Below the pieces are notes generated by a model, which saw only the letters and a list, made by a program, of their open reading frames with translations, was not told where the DNA came from and did not search any database. Of a stretch of DNA of 15,528 nt, positions 7,486 through 14,572 are shown one piece after another. The translations under genes were made by a program, and so were the position numbers. Every line of letters starts with the position of its first letter. Position 1 is the stretch's first letter. The DNA comes from Desulfovibrio sp. UBA2564 (lineage in GTDB: Bacteria; Desulfobacterota; Desulfovibrionia; Desulfovibrionales; Desulfovibrionaceae), in contig DDLU01000053.1 in the NCBI GenBank assembly GCA_002340305.1, forward strand, positions 1 to 15,528. Direction: 5' to 3'.

Positions 7486-7538
7486 GAATAGATAAATCCG
7501 CCTTAAGAAGACATGATTGATTGTACAATCATTTTTTT
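7486..7538 (+). ncRNA. Possible short RNA of about 53 nt
   Basis: The interval is defined by the promoter at 7451-7479 and the terminator-like hairpin at 7513-7538. It matches no RNA family I know. Such a transcript may be a real small RNA, a degradation-prone by-product, or nothing at all; the claim rests only on the two flanking signals. Confidence 0.25.
7513..7538 (+). terminator. Terminator-like hairpin on the plus strand
   Basis: ATGATTG (7513-7519) pairs with CAATCAT (7526-7532) around the loop ATTGTA, followed by six T (7533-7538). The stem is AT-rich, so strength is modest. The same bases include the 14-bp palindrome TGATTGTACAATCA (7518-7531), which could instead be a protein-binding site. 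Confidence 0.4.
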
Positions 7539-7544
7539 GATTGC

Positions 7545-7568
7545 AAAAAAAAGCCGACACAAGGTCGA
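7545..7568 (-). terminator. Weak terminator downstream of the GGDEF-EAL gene
   Basis: On the minus strand TCGAC and GTCGG (one G-U pair) form a 5-bp stem around CTTGT, followed by GC and eight T. It lies about 115 bases past the stop codon at 7685. It is short but is the best candidate for ending this transcript. Confidence 0.35.
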
Positions 7569-7684
7569 TTTTTACAAAATTTATTTCCCTACTTTACTAT
7601 ATCATAATTCCAATAGATACCATCTCTTAAAAACACAACCTTAAGCTACATACATCAACAGTTTTTTATCATGCCAAGCTAAAT

Positions 7685-10504
7685 TCAAGCCCCCAACTCG
7701 ATCTCACCTTTAAAAAAAGATTCTATCTTCATACGACTGATCGGCTTTGAAAACAGGTATCCCTGTCCATATTCGCAACCAAGATCACGCAATGCATCCT
7801 GCTGTTCTATCTCTTCCACACCCTCAGCAACAACGTTCAAGCCGAGGTTGTGGGCAAGGTTAACGATAGCCCTGACAATCTCAAGGTTCTCAGAAGACTC
7901 ATTCATCTTGCGAACAAAACTAAGATCAATCTTCAACTGATCAAGGGGAAATTCCTGTAAATTACTCATGGAAGAGTATCCTGTTCCAAAATCATCAATG
8001 GAAACCAGAACACCGGCAGCTTTAAGCCTGTTAAGCATATCCACAGACTGCTTGGCTCTTTCCATAATCGCGGTTTCAGTAATTTCGACCTTCAGGTTAC
8101 GCGCAGGGAGATCGAACTCACTGAGCTTGGAAAGGATATTATCGACCAGTGCCGGCTGCGAAAACTGGCGTGGAGAAATATTGATGGACATCATCATTTC
8201 AGAGGCGGACTCATAACTACCCTGCCAACTCTTCATCTGGCGGCAGGCTTCACTGACAACCCAACTCCCAAGCTCGAAAATAAGCCCTGATTCTTCAGCC
8301 ATGGGAATAAATTCACCCGGCATAACCAATCCACGGCGGGGATGATTCCAACGAATCAGGGCCTCAAACCCTACAACACTATGGTCTTTCAAAGAGTAAA
8401 TCGGCTGGTAATCCAGATAAAGCTCATTACCTGAAAGCATTGCCGCACGCAGATCGCTCTCAAGCTGCATAGCCTGCACGGCTTCTTCAAGCATGCGCTT
8501 ATTGAAAACTTTAATTCTGTCCCTACCGGACTCCTTGGCTTGATGCATCGCAACGTTGGCGTTCTGGATAATCTCTTCAGGCTTGTCATATTCCGTAGGA
8601 CTAAGCAGCACACCATAACTTGCAGCGATGTTAATCCTATGCCCTTCAATAATGGCAGGATCATTCAAGCAGTCACGGATACGACGGACAATACGGATAC
8701 CTTCACGCGGTGAAGCAAGCTCCTCAAGCACAACAATAAACTCATCGCCACCAAAACGGGAAACAGTATCCAGTTCACGAATGGTTTTGAGCAAACGTTT
8801 GGAAACCTCCACCAGCAGTTTGTCACCGATATTATGCCCAAGACTGTCATTGACAATTTTAAAACGGTCGAGATCCATAAAAACTACAGCAAAGTAGTAA
8901 TTCTCACGGCGGCGGGAACGCTCGACAGCCTGCAAAATACGGTCACAGCACAGGGTGCGGTTGGCAAGTCCGGTAAGCGGATCATGCAACGCTTCGTACT
9001 GCAACTGCTTCTCCATAAACTTACGCTTGGTAATATCGCGAAGCGAAAGCCTTAAGCCAAGTGCAGTTCCGTCATCAGCGAAAACCTGATGTCCTGTGAG
9101 GGATACCCAACGCAGAAGACCATCCCTACGGAAAAGGCGCATATCTGCGCCATCCGGTGACGGGAAAGAGCCACGCAAAGCCTGCAACCATGAATCACGG
9201 TCGTTCTTATGCAGAATGTGCTCAACCCTGACGGGACCCTCCATAAAATAAGCTTTAGGATAACCGGAAATTCGTTCACATGAAGGGCTGACATATTTGA
9301 CTGAACCAGTGGGACCGATCCACATTTCCCAGTCAAAAGTATATTCCGCAATGGTCCGGTACTCTTCCTCAGATGCGCGAAGAGCCTTTTCCATCATCTT
9401 GTAACTGGAGACATCAGTAACAAATGCGAAAGTAAGCTTAACATTGTCGCTTTCGAATAAATTGGTCGCGTTAATGAAGATATCAACTTCACGCCCATTG
9501 CTATTCATAAAGCTGAGTTCAAACTTGTGGACATGACCGTCATTATTCCTGAATCTTTCAGCCGCAACATCGCCGAGAATGCCCCCTACTCCACCGCCAA
9601 GCATTTCCTCACGGTTAAGCCCGATCATGGTACAAAAAGCGGGGTTTACATCAAGTATGGTAAAAGACTCGTCGATCATAAAAAAGCCTTCTGCGGTTGT
9701 TTCAACCAAGGCCCGGTAACGCTTCTCACTCTTCACAAGGGATTGAGCGGCTTTTTCACGCATATGAACTTCGCCTTGCAGGGCTTTGTTCACTTCTTCG
9801 AGTCTACTTTCACGACTGGCAATCTCTTCAGTCATGCGGTTAAAACGCAAGCCGATTTCCAGCAATTCGATGTATTGAAACTCATCAAACCGATAGGAAA
9901 AATCACCCATGGCAACTTTATCCATCCCTTTGCGCAATCGGGCAATGGGATTTCGGATAAAGTAATCCATTAAAAATCCGGTAATTATATAGATTACTGC
10001 GACTGAGGTGAGAAAAGTAAGACTTGATACAAACAAAATCCAATCGAGGTTACGGCGATAGATTCTGCTACTCAGCTCCATGCGTATGGTGCCGATTTTT
10101 TCTTTGGAGATATAAAGATCGCGCACGCGGACAATCGGATTGTTGTCATCGTCCCCGGGACGCACAAAATTGAACAACACTTCGCCGTTCATATCTACAA
10201 TTTTAAGCTTGGAAAACTGTTCATTCTGGGTATAAGCACTGCATACGTGCTTCAGCGAACCCATATCAAAATTCCAAATGGGAAAAGTAACCGACTTTGC
10301 TAACTGCTCGATATAGTTATCAGCCTTGTCCTCAAACTCCTGCCGGAGCATCTTTGAACGACCAAAATATTCGTAAGCTGTGACCAGACCGATGATTATG
10401 GCGAGAGCAAAAACAAGGCAAGCGGAAAGATCGCGGGAAATGGATCTTTCGCCTTTTCTAAATATAAAAAATGATCTTTTTGTATCGGCCTTATTCTCAG
10501 ACAT
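7685..10504 (-). CDS. Membrane-bound PAS-PAS-GGDEF-EAL cyclic-di-GMP enzyme
   Basis: This 939-residue inner-membrane signalling protein should make and/or break cyclic-di-GMP. Order: membrane helix 1 (about 26-48), a periplasmic sensor region (49-153) with the SVTFPIWNFD motif seen in small CHASE-type sensors, helix 2 (about 154-178), HAMP (about 180-232), coiled coil (233-260), PAS1 (about 260-370), PAS2 with PAC (about 378-497), GGDEF (about 505-665) and EAL (about 680-930). The GGDEF site is intact (585-589), and the product-inhibition RxxD site is present (Arg576, Asp579). The EAL site is also intact: E714-A-L, Asn775, Glu807, Asp837-Asp838, Lys858 and Glu894. Both activities are therefore possible; which one dominates cannot be read from sequence. 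It appears monocistronic, with a candidate promoter at 10558-10586. The ribosome-binding site is weak. Confidence 0.95.
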   Translation of the reverse strand: MSENKADTKRSFFIFRKGERSISRDLSACLVFALAIIIGLVTAYEYFGRSKMLRQEFEDKADNYIEQLAKSVTFPIWNFDMGSLKHVCSAYTQNEQFSKLKIVDMNGEVLFNFVRPGDDDNNPIVRVRDLYISKEKIGTIRMELSSRIYRRNLDWILFVSSLTFLTSVAVIYIITGFLMDYFIRNPIARLRKGMDKVAMGDFSYRFDEFQYIELLEIGLRFNRMTEEIASRESRLEEVNKALQGEVHMREKAAQSLVKSEKRYRALVETTAEGFFMIDESFTILDVNPAFCTMIGLNREEMLGGGVGGILGDVAAERFRNNDGHVHKFELSFMNSNGREVDIFINATNLFESDNVKLTFAFVTDVSSYKMMEKALRASEEEYRTIAEYTFDWEMWIGPTGSVKYVSPSCERISGYPKAYFMEGPVRVEHILHKNDRDSWLQALRGSFPSPDGADMRLFRRDGLLRWVSLTGHQVFADDGTALGLRLSLRDITKRKFMEKQLQYEALHDPLTGLANRTLCCDRILQAVERSRRRENYYFAVVFMDLDRFKIVNDSLGHNIGDKLLVEVSKRLLKTIRELDTVSRFGGDEFIVVLEELASPREGIRIVRRIRDCLNDPAIIEGHRINIAASYGVLLSPTEYDKPEEIIQNANVAMHQAKESGRDRIKVFNKRMLEEAVQAMQLESDLRAAMLSGNELYLDYQPIYSLKDHSVVGFEALIRWNHPRRGLVMPGEFIPMAEESGLIFELGSWVVSEACRQMKSWQGSYESASEMMMSINISPRQFSQPALVDNILSKLSEFDLPARNLKVEITETAIMERAKQSVDMLNRLKAAGVLVSIDDFGTGYSSMSNLQEFPLDQLKIDLSFVRKMNESSENLEIVRAIVNLAHNLGLNVVAEGVEEIEQQDALRDLGCEYGQGYLFSKPISRMKIESFFKGEIELGA

Positions 10505-10557
10505 ACTCTACTGCACCGGAAATAGCATTAACTCACGAAGAACAAACAGATTTGATT

Positions 10558-10586
10558 ACAATATTTTTTTCACAATTAGCCTTCAA
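10558..10586 (-). promoter_or_regulatory. Candidate sigma-70 promoter of the GGDEF-EAL gene
   Basis: On the minus strand TTGAAG (10581-10586) and TATTGT (10558-10563) are separated by 17 bases; each matches four of six consensus positions. Transcription would start near 10551, leaving a leader of about 45 bases. Confidence 0.4.
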
Positions 10587-10611
10587 AGTCTATAATTAAT
10601 AGCAATCGCCT

Positions 10612-10641
10612 AAAAAAAGATCATATTTCGCCGGAAAGATC
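10612..10641 (-). terminator. Possible weak terminator overlapping the cbiC stop codon
   Basis: On the minus strand GATC-TTTC-CGGC-GAAA-TAT-GATC folds as two short stems with a 3-base bulge, followed by seven T. The structure includes the last codons and the TGA of cbiC. Confidence 0.35.
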
Positions 10642-11295
10642 GCGCTCAGCAAGGACAACTTCGGCAAGGGCATTGATCACACAGGCAGCCAAAGCCGATC
10701 CCCCTTTCCTGCCCTCAATGGCAATATAAGGAATTGATCTGCTATTCATCAGCATTGCCTTTGACTCCGCAGCATTCACGAACCCAACGGGCATGCCCAC
10801 AACCAATGCAGGTGGAACCATCTTGCCTTCTTCCACCAGATTGACCAACCTGATCAACGCAGTGGGAGCATTGCCGATAACATGAATTGCCGGCTTTAAT
10901 GAATTTGCCGCGAGCTCAAGAGCAGCATGGGCACGCGTTGTGGAGTTTTTCTTTGCGGAAGCAATAACTTCAGGGTCATTCATCAGACACCGCACATCAC
11001 AACCCAGCGGAGTCATCCTGCGCATGGGAATTCCGCAACGGGCCATCTCAGTATCGGTGACAATCGTACAGCCGGACCGCAAGGACACCAGTCCGGCAGC
11101 AACAGCCTCCGGATGAAAACGCACGAGGTCAATTAACTCAAAATCAGCGGTGGTATGAACCATACGCCTTGTGATCTGCCATTCGATACCATCGTATTTG
11201 CGTGGCTCCGGGACTGCGGAATCAATAATTTCAAAAGATTTTTTTTCAATATCACCGGGCTTTGCCACGGTCATCAATTCTATTTTCCCGGACAA
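10621..11295 (-). CDS. cbiC: Cobalt-precorrin-8 methylmutase (precorrin-8X isomerase)
   Basis: CbiC/CobH moves the methyl group from C-11 to C-12 of (cobalt-)precorrin-8 to give (cobyrinate) hydrogenobyrinate in corrin ring synthesis. The 224-residue protein has all family hallmarks: RRMVHTTADFE (43-53) with His47 as the likely catalytic residue, TDTEMA, GNAPTAL, GMPVGFVNAAESK and PYIAIEGRKGGSALA. I name it cbiC because anaerobes of the suggested type use the cobalt-early route; this is inference. The start is a TTG at 11295, supported by AGGAGA seven bases upstream; the next in-frame ATG (11274) has no such site. The gene begins three bases after the deoC stop, and its Shine-Dalgarno overlaps the end of deoC, so the two are translationally coupled. 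No other corrin gene is in the window. Confidence 0.94.
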   Translation of the reverse strand: MSGKIELMTVAKPGDIEKKSFEIIDSAVPEPRKYDGIEWQITRRMVHTTADFELIDLVRFHPEAVAAGLVSLRSGCTIVTDTEMARCGIPMRRMTPLGCDVRCLMNDPEVIASAKKNSTTRAHAALELAANSLKPAIHVIGNAPTALIRLVNLVEEGKMVPPALVVGMPVGFVNAAESKAMLMNSRSIPYIAIEGRKGGSALAACVINALAEVVLAERDLSGEI

Positions 11296-11298
11296 GAA

Positions 11299-11952
11299 TT
11301 ATCTCCTTATTATTGCAATGGAAGAGGATGTACCAATCCTGCTGGCCCCGGCTTTAATCAGCTCCTGAGCCTGTTCATATGATTTAATTCCCCCACTAGC
11401 TTTTACGCCGATGTCATAGCCCACAACAGAACGCATAAGCTTGATATCATCCACACAGGCACAACCGGGGCCGAATCCGGTGCAAGTCTTAACAAAAGAG
11501 GCACCAGCTGTCACCGCCAGATCACAGGCTATTTTCTTCTCATCATCACTCAGCAGACCTGTTTCAATAATGGCTTTCACAGGAACACCGCCAGCGCCTT
11601 CAACGGTCATAAAAATATCATTTAGAAAAGTTTTCCGGTCGCCCGCCTTCAATGCACCGATGTTGACGACCATATCAAGTTCCTGCGCACCCTTTTCAGC
11701 CGAGCGCATGGCTTCAAGCATCTTTACTTCACTCATGGTTGAACCGGAAGGAAAACCGACCACAGAACAAACCATCGGCTTCTCGTTAGCAAGAATCTTC
11801 GCTGCTCTGGTAATATGGGATGGATGGACGCAGACAGATGCAAAGTCGTACTCAACAGCCTCCCGGCACAATTGCTCAATATCCGCAGGAACCGCTGATA
11901 CTTTTAACAAAGTGTGATCAATGTACGATGCAAGTTTGTCGATTTTGTCCAT
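11299..11952 (-). CDS. deoC: Deoxyribose-phosphate aldolase
   Basis: DeoC cleaves 2-deoxy-D-ribose 5-phosphate to glyceraldehyde 3-phosphate and acetaldehyde in deoxynucleoside catabolism. The 217-residue protein is a complete class I aldolase of the short bacterial type: YIDHTLLK (10-17), GFPSG (66-70), ELDMVVNIG with Asp93, the Schiff-base lysine Lys155 in FVKTCTGF, and Lys184 in VKASGGI. In most relatives the catalytic segment reads FVKTSTGF; the Ser-to-Cys change here is conservative. The ATG at 11952 follows GGAGG closely. It is the first gene of a pair with cbiC; no other deo gene (phosphorylase, phosphopentomutase) is in the window. Confidence 0.96.
   Translation of the reverse strand: MDKIDKLASYIDHTLLKVSAVPADIEQLCREAVEYDFASVCVHPSHITRAAKILANEKPMVCSVVGFPSGSTMSEVKMLEAMRSAEKGAQELDMVVNIGALKAGDRKTFLNDIFMTVEGAGGVPVKAIIETGLLSDDEKKIACDLAVTAGASFVKTCTGFGPGCACVDDIKLMRSVVGYDIGVKASGGIKSYEQAQELIKAGASRIGTSSSIAIIRR
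11302..11307 (-). promoter_or_regulatory. Ribosome-binding site that fixes the TTG start of cbiC
   Basis: AGGAGA on the minus strand lies inside the last deoC codons and six to seven bases before the TTG at 11295. Confidence 0.75.
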
Positions 11953-11954
11953 AT

Positions 11955-11966
11955 CCGCCTCCGCGG
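11955..11966 (-). promoter_or_regulatory. deoC ribosome-binding site inside a small GC hairpin
   Basis: On the minus strand CCGC-GGAG-GCGG would form a 4-bp stem that shows the Shine-Dalgarno GGAG in its loop, ending two bases before the ATG. The fold is predicted by eye only. Confidence 0.4.
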
Positions 11967-12044
11967 TTTAAGGTAATACTTTGTGTTCTCAAAACGGCAA
12001 AAGGCTAGCCGCCCCGAAACTGGAGCAGACTTTCCACTAGAACG

Positions 12045-12073
12045 ACATTAATCCATTACGAAAAATCGGTCAA
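12045..12073 (-). promoter_or_regulatory. Candidate sigma-70 promoter of deoC-cbiC
   Basis: On the minus strand TTGACC (12068-12073, five of six) is followed after 17 bases by TAATGT (12045-12050, three of six). The leader to deoC would be about 85 bases. I found no cobalamin riboswitch landmarks in that leader. Confidence 0.35.
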
Positions 12074-12110
12074 AAAAAAGTTACAAATACATCAAGTTCT
12101 ACTTCCAACT

Positions 12111-12140
12111 AAAAAACCCCTGCTTCATTCGAAGCAGGGG
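12111..12140 (-). terminator. Intrinsic terminator of the amino-acid ABC transporter operon
   Basis: On the minus strand CCCCTGCTTC pairs perfectly with GAAGCAGGGG (10 bp) around a 4-base loop (GAAT), followed by TTTTTT. It lies 28 bases past the stop of the last permease gene. Confidence 0.93.
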
Positions 12141-12167
12141 TAACTACATTAAAGATAAATAAAAAGA

Positions 12168-12863
12168 CTAACGATCTCTGGCCTGATACTTTGCCATATG
12201 GGCTTCCATGCGGCGACTGGCCCATGTGAGCACGTAACAGACAACAAAGTAGAGAATTGCGATAGTAATAAAGATTTCCGTAGGTGCGGACAGAGTTCTA
12301 TTGTTGACCTGTGTTGCAGTACGGGTAAGCTCGTTCACACCAATGATATACGCAAGTGATGTATCCTTGGTCAGTGAGACGAACTGGTTAACAAAAGACG
12401 GAATCATGTTGCGCAGAGCCTGTGGCAGAATGACATAACGCATGGCCTGCACATGAGATAGACCTGTTCCGCGAGCTGCTTCCATCTGTCCTCTGGGCAG
12501 GGCGATAACCCCGGCTTTTACGATTTCACCGATATAAGCACCGGTGAAGACGATAAAAGCGATCAAGGCACAATGGAATTCCGGCAGGGACCTACCCAGT
12601 ACAACCGGAGCCAAAAAGTAAAACCAGAATATGAGCATCAAAAGCGGCACGCCGCGAATAACCTCAATATAAACCACTGATACGGACTTAACTACCTTAT
12701 TACGGGAAAGACGCATCAATCCTGCAGCAAGACCGATCCAAAAAGCACCGAAAATACCAAGTAGAGCCAGAATAATGCTGGCAGCAAGACCGCCGATTGG
12801 TCCATCAGGAAAGGCACCCCAGAGAAAATAATCAAAGTTGTTCCAAACTACATCCCATTGCAC
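12168..12863 (-). CDS. Polar amino-acid ABC transporter permease 2
   Basis: This 231-residue inner-membrane protein is the second half of the HisMQ/GltJK-type permease pair. It shows about five membrane segments (near 25-50, 62-88, 97-120, 150-176 and 195-215), the family motif IRGVPLL (69-75) and the EAA loop starting EAARGTGLSHVQAMRYVILPQ (from 128), which contacts the ATPase. The start is a GTG at 12863: AGGAG (complement of 12873-12877) lies nine bases upstream and overlaps the stop codon of permease 1, so translation is coupled. It is the last gene of the operon. Closest well-known relatives transport glutamate, aspartate or glutamine; the exact substrate is not determined. Confidence 0.92.
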   Translation of the reverse strand: MQWDVVWNNFDYFLWGAFPDGPIGGLAASIILALLGIFGAFWIGLAAGLMRLSRNKVVKSVSVVYIEVIRGVPLLMLIFWFYFLAPVVLGRSLPEFHCALIAFIVFTGAYIGEIVKAGVIALPRGQMEAARGTGLSHVQAMRYVILPQALRNMIPSFVNQFVSLTKDTSLAYIIGVNELTRTATQVNNRTLSAPTEIFITIAILYFVVCYVLTWASRRMEAHMAKYQARDR

Positions 12864-12875
12864 GAGACGCCACTC

Positions 12876-13577
12876 CTAGTATTTAATTTGCAGCAGGAAA
12901 TGCTTGTTATACATATTGATCATGAAAGACACGACCAAAGAAATACACAGATAGATAAGGGTCGCCACAGTAAAAGCCTCGAATCCGTGGAAAGTGTAAG
13001 ATTCAATCTGGCGAGCCATGTAAGTGAGATCCATAACCCCGATTGTCATGACCAGTGACGAGTTTTTGATCAGGTTCAACGACTGTGAAATAAGGGGGGG
13101 AATGATAATTCTGAAAGCCTGCGGCAAGATTACGTAACGATATGCTTGCAGAAAGGAAAGCCCGGTCGCACGGGACGCTTCCAGCTGATTCTTGGGAATT
13201 GAGTTAATCCCGGCCCTGATTTCCTCAGCCACGAAAGCAGCGGTATATACCGTCAGGGAAATTACCCCGGCCGCAAATTCGAAATCGTGATCGTATAACC
13301 ATTCGTTCACCGCATCGGGAAGAATGGAGTATGAGCCGAAATACCAGAAAAATATCTGAATCAGCAAAGGAGTGTTACGGAAAAATTCTACAAAAGCAAA
13401 GCTGAACCATTCAAAAGGCTTGAACTTGGACATACGCATAACTGCGACAATTGTCCCGAGAAGCATAGTGAATACAATAGATACCGCGGAAATCTCGAGG
13501 GTAATCTTAACCCCGTCGATAATCCACTGCCCATATTGTCCGCTGAGAACCAAATTCCAATCAAACTGATAATTCAA
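12876..13577 (-). CDS. Polar amino-acid ABC transporter permease 1
   Basis: This 233-residue inner-membrane protein is the first half of the permease pair. Membrane segments are near 25-48, 64-83, 101-118, 155-180 and 204-222; the family motif FRNTPLL is at 66-72, and the EAA loop begins EASRATGLSFLQAYRYVILP (from 133). The frame stays open up to a GTG at 13616, but that codon lies inside a strong hairpin. I prefer the TTG at 13577, which gives the MNYQFDW N-terminus typical of this permease group; its ribosome-binding site (GGATAG) is weak. The gene lies between the binding-protein gene and permease 2, 12 bases upstream of the latter. Confidence 0.9.
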   Translation of the reverse strand: MNYQFDWNLVLSGQYGQWIIDGVKITLEISAVSIVFTMLLGTIVAVMRMSKFKPFEWFSFAFVEFFRNTPLLIQIFFWYFGSYSILPDAVNEWLYDHDFEFAAGVISLTVYTAAFVAEEIRAGINSIPKNQLEASRATGLSFLQAYRYVILPQAFRIIIPPLISQSLNLIKNSSLVMTIGVMDLTYMARQIESYTFHGFEAFTVATLIYLCISLVVSFMINMYNKHFLLQIKY

Positions 13578-13596
13578 AACATCTATCCGTTGTTTT

Positions 13597-13626
13597 CGGG
13601 AAGACCGTGCAGGCACGGTCTTCCCG
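13597..13626 (-). promoter_or_regulatory. Strong intercistronic hairpin between binding-protein and permease genes
   Basis: The arms 13597-13610 and 13613-13626 are perfectly complementary over 14 bases; with a realistic 4-base loop the stem is 13 bp. On the minus strand it is followed by AAAACAACGG, not a T-run, so it should not be a simple intrinsic terminator. It more likely protects the 3' end of the upstream binding-protein message or reduces downstream expression. Confidence 0.75.
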
Positions 13627-13697
13627 TTATCTTACAGAACTAAAACATGAGTCACGCTCTTCGAAAGAAATCAACGCGACACGATTGGACAGTCGGC

Positions 13698-14516
13698 TTA
13701 GGGCCAAACTTCCATATTCCAGGTCAGGGGCAGATAGTACTTGGTGTCAGGACCGAACCACTTGTTGTATGCTTTCTTGTAGTCGCCGGACTTCCACATT
13801 TTGATCAGAGCCTGGTTAACTGCATCACGAAAGTTGGATTCGTTCTCAGGAAGACCGATACCGTAAGGCTCGGGGGAGATGAACTCACCTACGATATCCC
13901 ATTTTTCGGGGTTGGGGTCAGAATTTTTGAGGCCGAGAAGGATTGTGGAGTCAGTGGTAACTGCTTTAACTTTACCCTGCTTCAAAGCAAGCATTGCCTG
14001 AGGATAACCTTCGAAGGAAAGGACTTTACAATCAGGCTGCGCAGCCATGATGTTCTGCTCGGAGGTGGAACCTTTTGCGGTACCGACTTTTTTACCTTTA
14101 AGATCAGCAACGGAGTTAATGCCGGAACCCTTTTTGACGAGCAGCTTCTGACCGTCCATGAAGTAAGTGATGGAGAAATCAATAGTGTCGTCACGGGCGA
14201 TTTTGTGAGTCATGGTAGCTGCTGCGAGATCGATGGAACCCTGAACAACCATGGGGATACGGGTAGCGGAAGTTACGGGCTTGAACTCAGCCTTCACACC
14301 CATATCTTTCGCAATGTATTTGCAGATATCGATATCAAGGCCGACAAGTTTTTTGGTGTCTTCATCAATATACCCAAAAGGAACAACAGCATCTTTAACA
14401 CCGCACATCAGAACGCCGCGAGCTTTGACTTCCTGCAGCTTATCAGCCATTGCAGCAGATGCGCAAAGGGCCGCCATCGCCAATACCATAGCAACAACAA
14501 TTGAGAGTCTTCTCAT
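13698..14516 (-). CDS. Periplasmic amino-acid-binding protein of the ABC transporter
   Basis: This 272-residue protein is a family 3 solute-binding protein that captures the substrate in the periplasm. It has a Sec signal peptide (MRR, hydrophobic core, cleavage after AMA at residue 24). The mature protein shows MCGVKDAVVPFGYID, the signature LVGLDIDICKYIA, the ligand-binding RIPMVVQGSIDLAAATMTH segment and the hinge region ADLKGKKVGTAKGSTSEQN. These resemble glutamate/aspartate binding proteins of the GltI/PEB1 type, though the ligand is inferred. AGGAG eight bases upstream supports the ATG at 14516. It is the second gene of the operon, after the ATPase. Confidence 0.94.
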   Translation of the reverse strand: MRRLSIVVAMVLAMAALCASAAMADKLQEVKARGVLMCGVKDAVVPFGYIDEDTKKLVGLDIDICKYIAKDMGVKAEFKPVTSATRIPMVVQGSIDLAAATMTHKIARDDTIDFSITYFMDGQKLLVKKGSGINSVADLKGKKVGTAKGSTSEQNIMAAQPDCKVLSFEGYPQAMLALKQGKVKAVTTDSTILLGLKNSDPNPEKWDIVGEFISPEPYGIGLPENESNFRDAVNQALIKMWKSGDYKKAYNKWFGPDTKYYLPLTWNMEVWP

Positions 14517-14572
14517 CAGTTTCTCCTGAAATTATTTAAGGTTACCTACCAATATCGCCGACAAGACGATAC

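Larger units (their letters stand above)
7265..7684. other. Gene-free, AT-rich region between korD and the GGDEF-EAL gene
   Basis: I see no convincing gene here. It should contain the kor promoter and leader (minus strand), but no strong sigma-70 pair or sigma-54 -24/-12 element was found. An SD-like AAGGAG on the minus strand near 7300 has no start codon at a useful distance. The stretch also holds a plus-strand promoter/terminator pair and a weak minus-strand terminator, listed separately. Confidence 0.6.

Noticed and set aside
7513..7644. A 43-codon plus-strand open frame (ATG at 7513) just after the orphan promoter
   Set aside because: The region is AT-rich, the product has no recognisable features, the frame begins inside a terminator-like hairpin, and the ribosome site (AAGAAG only two bases from ATG) is too close.
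11953..12044. Cobalamin riboswitch ahead of deoC-cbiC
   Set aside because: The leader is only about 85 bases, and I could not find the B12-box landmarks; too short for a full cobalamin aptamer.
13647..14504. Long open frame on the plus strand opposite the binding-protein gene
   Set aside because: It is antisense to a gene with a signal peptide, family motifs and a good ribosome site; its translation resembles no protein I know. The same holds for long antisense frames at 2846-3682 (minus) and 14609-15247 (plus).
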